This document shows positions 56,271 through 64,000 of a stretch of 64,000 nt of DNA, piece by piece. Source of the stretch: Saururus chinensis (taxonomy: Eukaryota > Streptophyta > Magnoliopsida > Piperales > Saururaceae). Location: NCBI GenBank assembly GCA_035235625.1, contig CP141145.1, positions 35,196,668 through 35,260,667 on the forward strand, read 5' to 3'. The translations under genes were made by a program, and so were the position numbers. How positions within the stretch are numbered: position 1 is the first letter of the stretch; each line of letters begins with the position of its first letter. A model generated the notes under the pieces. The model worked only from the letters and a program-made list of their open reading frames with translations. It was not told where the DNA came from and made no database searches.

Positions 56271-59200
56271 TGGGCTGCATGACAACTAAGACATTAATCA
56301 ATTTTTTTAGCAGCCATAGTAGAGAATGCATTCCGTTTCTTTTCAATTATTATTCATGAGATGCAAGGCTAGAATGCAAAGGTTCCTATACAAAGACCTA
56401 ACAAGCGGTCATTTATCTACTAAAATAGTGTGATATGGGTTTTAAGCAGCTCCATGGAGAACTCTCAAGCTCAATTGCAATGTACTAAAAATTATAGGTG
56501 GATAACCTCAGCTGCTTCTCATCTTATAACAAGAAAACTTTGGTATATAAAGTTAATACTGATTCGATTTGAATCTAATGTCATGCAACTGTTGGATATT
56601 TTCAATATATTTACTCTCTTAGGTGCTGAAGAAGTAATTGATCCAATATGTATCGACTAACAGGGAACATGATGTTGTAGCCTGTTGGCTACAAGGGGTT
56701 GTATAAAAGGGAAAGGGGGGAGAGAGAGAGAGAGAGAGACTAATTAACTAGCATAATTTCTGAATTCTCCAATCATGCTTGAACAGTTCGTACTAGAACA
56801 ATTTATAGACTTCAAGCCTATCCCTAAATAGAATTAACCCTAAGTAGGAAATAAAAGACAACTAGGATACTACTTCATTATATTTTACGAAACTAGGAAA
56901 GCTTTAAAAGACTCCTAATAAGACTCCAAAAGATCTGGACGGGAGCAATTAGATGGAATGGGCCCATTTGATATAATAGTTGACCTACCAAATTTGAGGT
57001 GTATTTAATGTAGAACCTGATGAAGAGAACTACGAGATAAAGACAAAAAAATATGAGCGGCATCTTTTAACATTGCGAGCCCACAAATAAATTGTTTTCT
57101 CCAATATCTGTTTTTGTACCATTCATTACATTTCCTTGTGCTTCAGAACTAGTTAAAGAAAAAATATAGCCACAACCAATTTGTCCAAGGCCTATACTAT
57201 CTATGCTCTCCATTTATTGTGAGACAAGAAAGTGACAGACTTCTATTAATTCCATAGTGACATACTGATCCTAGATTTAGCAATATTGTGATGATTGTGA
57301 TTTGTCAAATATCCTAGAACAAATCATATAAAATACTAGTGAATTTGATTTTATAAGAAATCACCTGAGGAAAAAGCTGATCTAATGAGATCCCCACACC
57401 AGCAATAAGAGAGTATGTGAACATCAGCATTCAATTCTTCCCTTCTTTTAACAACCTGCTGGAAAAAACCTAAGCAGCCATCTTGAATTATAAGGCGCTC
57501 CCCTGCACGCTTTATATCTTCCAAATTTATGCCTTTAAGTACTTCTGAATCAATAACACGAGAATTTGCTCGTTTCTCAAAGTCAGAAAGCTGCTCAAGT
57601 GCTTTGCACAGACCGTCATAGTTAAATGCTTCTCCTGAAAAGACAAAGCTCAAATGAAGGGATGAAAGTTTTTAAGCTACATATCTTTGAACTTTGGAAA
57701 AGTTCTCTTGATGGACAGTCTAGTTCTTTTAGTTACCTTCTTGAGGGGTAAGAATGCCTTCAATGCATTGTTCATATTCATCAGTGTACTGATTTGAGAG
57801 AATGGCCCAGGAGTTCTTTAGGTCCGTGGATGACTTCCTTGCAATTAGATCTTCAGGTCCAACTTGTTCAGCCTTAGAGGCAGTTAATAATGCAATCTCT
57901 GCTAAGATGGCGGAGGAATCAACAACAGTGCACGTCAAATCAAAGTCTGAAAAAATCACAAAACGATTCTGTGTTGGATCATGAACTCTTGAGAATGGTA
58001 CAACAGCTTGTTGAAGAACTGGCTGGGAAGCAAACAAGTTAACTTCGAGTTTGATAGCTTGCTGGTAAAGTCTTTCAATGACTTCCAGTTCTTCTCCTGT
58101 CAAAGATATGCTTAGTTTGTCAAGCAAGTCTTCAATCTGCATAGCTGATGCCTGTTGACATAAAAATGGTAAATTTCACATATCTAAATTTTAGCTACTA
58201 AAATTATTTATCTAAAATCTAATCAAAGCATCAGCAAGCTGACAGCTATGTACATGAGCAACACCTGAAAATCTTCAGAGGAATAGTTGTCAATCCACTT
58301 CTTGTAAGGGTGGCTACTTTCAGCAGGATCTATAAACCCCTGTAGCTCCTTAGCTAAAAAGGCATAGAGCCTCATGCATGGAGTCATGGCACCAACCGTG
58401 TAAGCAGCAATTTTCGTCTTTTCAAAAGGAGTTGCAATTTTCACTGGACCTTTTCCTCCTTCAATCTTCCCCAAAGCAGTTGCAAGGAGAAAATCTGTGT
58501 ATTTAACTGTTGCAGAATTGGGAGTAGTCTCCTTTGCAAGGTCAACACCCCATTCCTGCATAACTGATTGCATTCAATAACCAACAAGTTTCCCTTAACA
58601 ATGTAAGACGACAACATCATTATAATGCTGCTTGCAAACTATTTAGGGACCAAAATAGGCCAGTCTCTACATGCCTCACTGATACAATCTCGGCAATTTT
58701 AAGAGAGAAATAAGAAAAGCGAAGAGAATTAGGGCCAGGGTTTCGAATATCTGCCTCCCATGAAACAAGCTGAATAACTTAACACCAGATGATGATTATA
58801 CTACTCAAGAGAGTTCAAATAGATACACTTGCATACTAAAATCAACCTCCTTCCCTATAACGAATCATAAATAACCCTGCAGAATTTAATATAATGTAAG
58901 CAACCCTGACAACAATTTATTTATAATTATTCTCTTCCTTTTCCAATACTCTTCGACACATTGTTTTCTCTACTTCCAGCTCAATAGGCGTAAAATGCAT
59001 AGATTATATTTCAGGGCTACAAATAGATACTAACATAATATTTAATAAATGCTTTTCAGTGAGCGAAAATGATTGTTGGCTGCAAATAGACAAAAACAGG
59101 GAAAATTATAACGAAAAGATAATGAAACAACACACAGATGAATCTGGTGTCTTGCAGGTTCATTGTCATAACATTTTGTACCCCAAACCATCTTTTCCTA

Positions 59201-61014
59201 GGAAACCAGGTGGTCTTTGTATTAGGATACAGCCAAGCCAGCAAAAAACCATAGGAGCACAAAGTGAGGCTATTTCACCAAAAGTAACTGTCTGATGCCA
59301 TGAACTCCCCGGCACAAGAAGCCATGTTGGCAAGATCCCTTCCACAATGAGGGTAGAATGGAAACTATCTTTGGAAAGGAGGAAAACATCAGAAAAAATT
59401 CATGGCGAGATTTGCAGTTTCAGTCCCAGCTTCAACCATATAAATAATAACAAAATCAATCTTCTTACATTCCTTAAGTGGTGATACAGTCTCAAATTCA
59501 TATTGCAGATTAAGTATGATGGTAAGCGACAGAGAAATCAGTACAGTGGTTTCAGGGTCATACATCATCGAATTTCAAAAGTTGAATGAAAATTATAGTA
59601 GCATGTGCTTGAAAATAATCAGATATTAAAAGAAGGGTAAATTGTTTGCTTTATGGTTCTGGAGGAAAATTGCTAGACAAGAGAATAAGGAAAACCAAAA
59701 CAAAGTATAAGAAGAAAGCTGCCACACAAGTTTAGACAAACAATAAAAGAATTCCTCCTACACCCAACCAATATGAATAATGAACTTTTTTTTCTTAGAA
59801 CTACATGACCACAAAAATATCACATTCCCATTTATGAAATGCAGCTATAATCATCACTCCTCACATGCACTGCACTGTTAAATTTAAATATTCAAATGGC
59901 GAGAAAAGTGATATTCTTGATCATTAAGTAATGATCAGCGAACACCATTTTTATTGTCCATATTCAGTTATTTACACGACATAATACATGCATTGAGTTA
60001 ATATGCCGTACCAAGGCTTACAACACAAAACCCAATCGAAAGTGACGCCCCTAACTTTCCAAAAATAGGAAGCAAACTATTGTTGGCTATTGTTACACAG
60101 TTGCACACGTCATATATAAGACCAAATGAATCGGAGAACGCAAAAGGACGATACGCATCTCCAAAATAGACCCTGTTCAAATATGTTTCTTACTTTTATA
60201 ACAGCTTCACGCTAGGTTTTTCAATTAAACAATATACTATTTATGAAGGTCTTCCTGAGTATCAATGATAAGCGAATATGAATACGGATTATATACAGAC
60301 AGAAGGTGCCAAAATCAGAAAAAATAAAATAAAAAAGGAATCCGCTAATCTAACCTGAACAACAGAATCGTGCATTTTGAGCTCCTCGACAACAGCTTTA
60401 CGCAATTCGCACAAGACGGCCTTAGCATCGTCATCATCCGCCCATTCCTCCGCCATCTCATACCTGAGAATCCAATGAAATCGCCAACATCAAGTGAACA
60501 ACTGAAAACCAAGCAAATTTCTAGGATCCGAACACCAAGAATTGAAGGAAAAAAAAACAATTCGAACTCACGCTCGGGAGAAAGCTTTGAGGAAATGCAC
60601 GTCCTGAGCTACGTAATGCCGGAACGTCTCCAGCTCCAAATTACCAGCCGCCAAGCAGACGACGAAGGGAGTGAAGAAGGCGAAGACCGAATCGTTCCGG
60701 AACTTGATCCAGAACCGAGACGCCATGCCTTCCTCGGTCGCGACCACTCCCATCATGGGAGGAGGAGAAACCGAGGAAATCCCGAGGTTCGAACGGCCGG
60801 ATGCGCAATCCCCGCCTACCTCTGAATCAGAAGAAGAGAAGAAACACCGATCCGCAGCACGTCCAGAATAAAACCTGAACGACGAAGTATGCGGTGGGCG
60901 GCGCCAACTGCGGACGTGGATCCGGCTGATGATCGACAGGGAGGGCTTGGCGATGGGTGAGAAGATGCTGACCAGAGTATTATAGTTAGGGAGAATGGTG
61001 GAGACGATGCGCAT
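55747..61014 (-). CDS. TH2: Bifunctional TH2: TenA-type hydrolase and thiamin monophosphate phosphatase
   Basis: Six exons on the complement: 60572-61014, 60355-60463, 58265-58555, 57737-58151, 57365-57634, 55747-56159. Introns are GT-AG and phases fit (2, 0, 0, 1, 1), giving 646 residues. ATG 61014 opens an Arg/Ser-rich presequence typical of mitochondrial targeting. The TenA-like domain (about 95-280) shows FAFFTPFVVCLAAGNLELET, FRHYVAQDVHFLKAF and YTVGAMTPCMRLYAFL. The HAD phosphatase domain starts near 345 with FSDFDLTCTVVDSSA (Asp350 and Asp352), has YCWCGDLIRSAF, and ends with YIGDSVGDLLCLL (Asp567 and Asp571). Plant TH2 salvages thiamin pyrimidine and dephosphorylates thiamin monophosphate to thiamin, the step before thiamin pyrophosphate. 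Introns 2 (1.8 kb) and 5 (1.2 kb) are long. Confidence 0.94.
56225..56270. repeat. GT/GA microsatellite in TH2 intron 5
   Basis: A GTGTGT run (56237-56257) is flanked by GAGAGA runs. A second GA run lies at 56720-56740 in the same intron. Confidence 0.95.
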
Positions 61015-61025
61015 CAAGGGGAAAA

Positions 61026-61047
61026 GAGAGAGAGAGAGAGAGAGAGA
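61026..61047. repeat. GA/CT microsatellite in the TH2 5' leader
   Basis: GAGAGAGAGAGAGAGAGAGA just upstream of the start codon; on the transcribed strand this is a CT-rich leader tract, common in plant 5' untranslated regions. Confidence 0.9.
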
Positions 61048-63157
61048 AGAGCAAGCGAAAAGGTTGCAGGTCGCGGACTTGCAGGCGGCAGCTGATTAGA
61101 AACGGGAGCGGGAGCAAGTGGGGAAGACGACCGGGAGTCCTGTGACTCCTGTCACCTGTGACCGGTCTGAACCGGTTTCCACGGGCTCGGGTTGTGGTTT
61201 GGTTCAACACGGATTTTGTGTGAGTCAACGGCTGAAACCGGGATTAGTGATTAATAATGTATCTTCGTATATCCGTTATTAATAGCTTCATTTAAAATAA
61301 AAAATAATACTTTCTCTTTCCTAAATTAATATCTTCATTTAGCAAAATAGTTTGTTCTCTAATAATAGTTCTATTTTGTTAAATTTAAATGAATAGGTAT
61401 TTAAAAAAATATCATAATCTTATTTTTTCTTATGTAGGTTGCATTATTCAATAAAAATTATTATTTTTCTAAATGTAACTATTAATATAGGACGGATGAG
61501 TAGTTTTTATTTAAGGAAGCTAATAACCCTACTCCAAATCTTAGACACCATCCCTACACCGTACCAATCACAAATTACCACATCAGATCTTAGTATAAAA
61601 AAGACACGTCAATATATTTATATTTTGGGATAAAAAAGTCTCCCTCCTCTTCTTCCCCAGCTTCCGTTCCGCTTACTGTTCTTCTTCCCCAACCACCCAA
61701 CTCTTTCCCTGCTCTCTACAGAGTTTCTTTGTGCGATCTCTCCTCTTCCACGATCCAGGCCGCTCCGAATGGCCACAACTTTCTAGGAGTCTAGCTGTGT
61801 GCGCAGTCCCCACAGACCGAGTCCTCGACAGTTGCTGCCTAGCGGGTCAGCATCCGGACGCAGTTGAGCTGGAAGCCACGCTCGCAACTACCGCAAAAGA
61901 CGGTAGCACCCCTTAACTAGGGGCAGCTGGTGCCGGACTCACTAGGGTCCAGGTAGTAGGACTTTGCGGACGAATAAACTTTCCAAGTATATCGCCGTTG
62001 TCCATCGTTGCTAATGTACTCTATAAGAATAGATGTGTTGGCTCATCAGAGTGTATGCAGGGCCTCGCATTTCGGTGATGCCAAACCTTCTCGGCTTTTC
62101 AGGACGATCTTCGTCCTTGCGGAAGCTTTTCCATTGGTACGCTGACATGCTTCTCGCCTTGCCTCCCTTCTCCTCCTTGACCCCCGCTCTTCTGACCTTG
62201 GATGTCGGATCCTCCCCTCCCTCCAAAATGGATCAACCCAAATTACTTCACACAAAAAATTATAGGAATGGAGCAGGTTGTCTTGTCCCGGAAGCAGAGA
62301 ACATGTTTTGTCTCGGTGGGGAGAGAGGAGCAGGTCGGTGGATTCGGAATGAGGGAGGAGGCAGAGTGGATTCCAAATCGGAAGGAAGGGAGGGTTAAGC
62401 GGTGGTGTTGTTGATGAAGAGTTCCCAAATAATTGATACTTCTCTTCTGCTTCTGGTTGAAAAACTTCTCTGTGTTGGTAAAGATTAATCTTCTTGTTGT
62501 TCTTCTGGAGGAGATGGAGAAAATGATCCCAATGAAATTTTCTATGGAAGGGTTGAAGCTTCAGAAGCCTTGAATGACCTGGTCGACTTAAAGAAGGTGG
62601 CTGGCAAATTGGGTTTGAGAAGATGGGACCGGCAGACCCCGCTCATGAGAAGCATCGAGATGCAGGAGGGCAGGCAAGCTCCCAATTTCACTGTAGGAGG
62701 CGGGACTGGGAAAGGCTGGGTTTCCTTTGTATTTTTGTTAGCGCGCCAAAAATATGAGGGGGGAGTGCCACATAAGTGGTGTAAGGAGGGGTGTAAAGAT
62801 GCGGAGTAGAAATATCATTTTCCTTTATTTAATGGTGAAACAACGTCTAAGAGAAGAATAAATAAGCTATGTTAAGAATTGCGTGGTCAATAACACGGAA
62901 AAAAATTATGAACTAATTATTACTTTATTCGTTATGCACTCTTGTCCAAGCATAGACACATCATTTGTATGGAGAAGCATCACCATAGGTCATTTCTTGT
63001 GTGGGTGCGCTGTGAAGTCCTTTATGGTCTCCTAATCTTCACTACGTAAGATCTGCATGTGAAACACAGTATGGAGATCAAGGTAGTTGATCGGCACTAT
63101 AGCAACCTCCTCCTTGTCCTTTTGCATCTTAGTGCGCTCTTCATCATCTATCAAATG
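61048..63157. other. TH2 upstream region and unassigned sequence
   Basis: It contains the Stowaway-like MITE at 61257-61501, then a C/T-rich stretch (61640-61720) and mixed sequence. A plus-strand frame open from about 62489 to 62809 contains DGENDPNEIFYGRVEASEAL and APNFTVGGGTGKGW; it looks somewhat protein-like but I do not recognise it. Other frames of 60-120 codons overlap one another and are unassigned. Confidence 0.35.
61257..61501. mobile_element. Stowaway-like MITE, worn copy
   Basis: Interior words TTATTAATAGCTTCATTT, ATTATTCAATAAAAATTATT and TATTAATATAGGACGGATGAG match the family at 53703-53901. Termini are mutated, so the limits are approximate. Confidence 0.6.
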
Positions 63158-63628
63158 TCAGATACTCTCTAGTAGTTCTTGATTAATTGGATCATGAATA
63201 TCCGATATAGTGGCTGAGTTGGAACTTGGAAGCAACATTTGAGGACTCAGGGTCCGGGTAGACTTTGCATAAAATTTATCTGGGTTAATTATAATGATAA
63301 TGTATGTGGCAGGGACAGCTGCCAACTGAACTTCATCTTCTAACATTGCTTCTCCCTCTTCCTTTGCCAGTTGAGTCGGCTTTCCAAGATTCTTGGCTAG
63401 GAAGCTGCTAAATGCCTTTGGATGAACCTTGCCTAACACCTTCTTGGTTGGATCCTCCTTGGCAGCCCTTGCCTTCCCTTCAGTCTCCTTGGCTACCTTC
63501 TTGGCTTGATCCTCCCCCTTGGATGCATGAGTCAGTAAATTAGCCATTGTGTACCTTGTCCTCTTAGGCACAGGTGGTAATAGAGATGTGATGGGGCTAA
63601 TATCTGAAGCTTTTAGTTTTTTTATCAT
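63158..63628 (-). CDS. Hypothetical Lys/Ala-rich ORF, 156 residues
   Basis: A minus-strand frame from ATG 63628 has a basic start (MIKKLKASD) and a Lys/Ala/Glu-rich middle (SKGEDQAKKVAKETEGKARA, then KVLGKVHPKAFSSFLAKNLG), ending with a low-complexity tail. It is the longest open frame in the last 2.5 kb. No family is recognised. It could be part of a transposable element or a gene continuing beyond the window, or chance. Confidence 0.25.
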   Translation of the reverse strand: MIKKLKASDISPITSLLPPVPKRTRYTMANLLTHASKGEDQAKKVAKETEGKARAAKEDPTKKVLGKVHPKAFSSFLAKNLGKPTQLAKEEGEAMLEDEVQLAAVPATYIIIIINPDKFYAKSTRTLSPQMLLPSSNSATISDIHDPINQELLESI

Positions 63629-64000
63629 ACGTCTTGTTACACGTACTATGAAGAAAACAGGGCGCTCAAAGTTGGCTCCTCAAGAAAAAGAAGGGTCCCA
63701 AGGTTGAACGGACCGTAATCACCAGATTCCTCAAGAAAATTAATAAGGAAATGGTGTAAGCCCGGGAGGAAGAAATGATATAATCCCAAGAGGAGGTATT
63801 GGTGCATGCCCAGGAGGAAGTTAATAGTAAATGATAGTCAAATAAAGTGTGTTATTAATGACACTATTCCAATTATAGTATTGAATCTAATGTATTAATA
63901 CAAATGGTCGTGTTATCGATCACATGGCTACTACCAAGTCATTTTTATATAAAACGATATTGTATATTTGCATGTTACTGATGACATGACAATCTATAAG
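63629..64000. other. Window end, nothing assigned
   Basis: A short purine-rich repeat, GGAGGAAGAAATGATATAAT, GAGGAGGTATTGGTGCATGC, GCCCAGGAGGAAG, recurs at 63757-63825. The rest is AT-rich without features I can support. Confidence 0.4.

Noticed and set aside
1..64000. tRNA, rRNA or snoRNA genes
   Set aside because: No cloverleaf or conserved rRNA segments were noticed by eye on either strand; a covariance-model scan would be needed for a firm negative.

Overview
The window is nuclear DNA of a flowering plant. Evidence: multi-exon genes with GT-AG introns, organelle-targeted proteins (PSB28, GATB, TH2), a plant subtilase, an ORTH/VIM-type SRA-RING protein, plant-type Ty3/gypsy chromovirus remains, CACTA-like elements and Stowaway-type MITEs. 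The very GC-rich single-exon subtilase beside AT-rich genes would fit a monocot or another lineage with bimodal gene GC, but I cannot name the species.

Layout. 1-10.5 kb: one decayed Tekay/Del-type chromovirus (1448-10538, minus strand), with both LTRs, a GAGCT target duplication, PBS, PPT, a broken gag-pol with chromodomain, and an unusual extra ORF between the 5' LTR and gag. 10.5-19.9 kb: gene-free, with a degenerate ~400-bp tandem repeat rich in AT palindromes, an inverted-repeat element and a CACTA-like terminus. 19.9-24.5 kb: an SDD1-like subtilase (+) convergent with PSB28 (-). 27-38.1 kb: an 11-kb CACTA-like element bounded by TCT duplications, with subterminal TAGCGACGC-type repeats, purine tracts, GC-rich tandem repeats, a MITE and two solo LTRs of about 3.47 kb. 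38-46 kb: gene-poor, with MITEs. 46.1-49.1 kb: GATB (-), eight exons. 51.1-52.9 kb: an intronless ORTH/VIM-like gene (+). 55.7-61.0 kb: TH2 (-), six exons. 61-64 kb: MITE and unassigned sequence.

The five recognisable genes are independent housekeeping or developmental genes, not an operon or cluster: a stomatal-patterning type protease, a photosystem II assembly factor, organellar Gln-tRNA synthesis, a methyl-DNA-binding E3 ligase, and thiamin salvage/biosynthesis. Exon joins were worked out by hand from splice sites, reading phase and remembered family sequence. The most unusual items are the extra acidic/zinc-knuckle ORF of the chromovirus, the duplicated TATA segment in one LTR, repeated CACTA termini, the intronless VIM-like ORF with a decayed tail, and a GC-AG intron in GATB.
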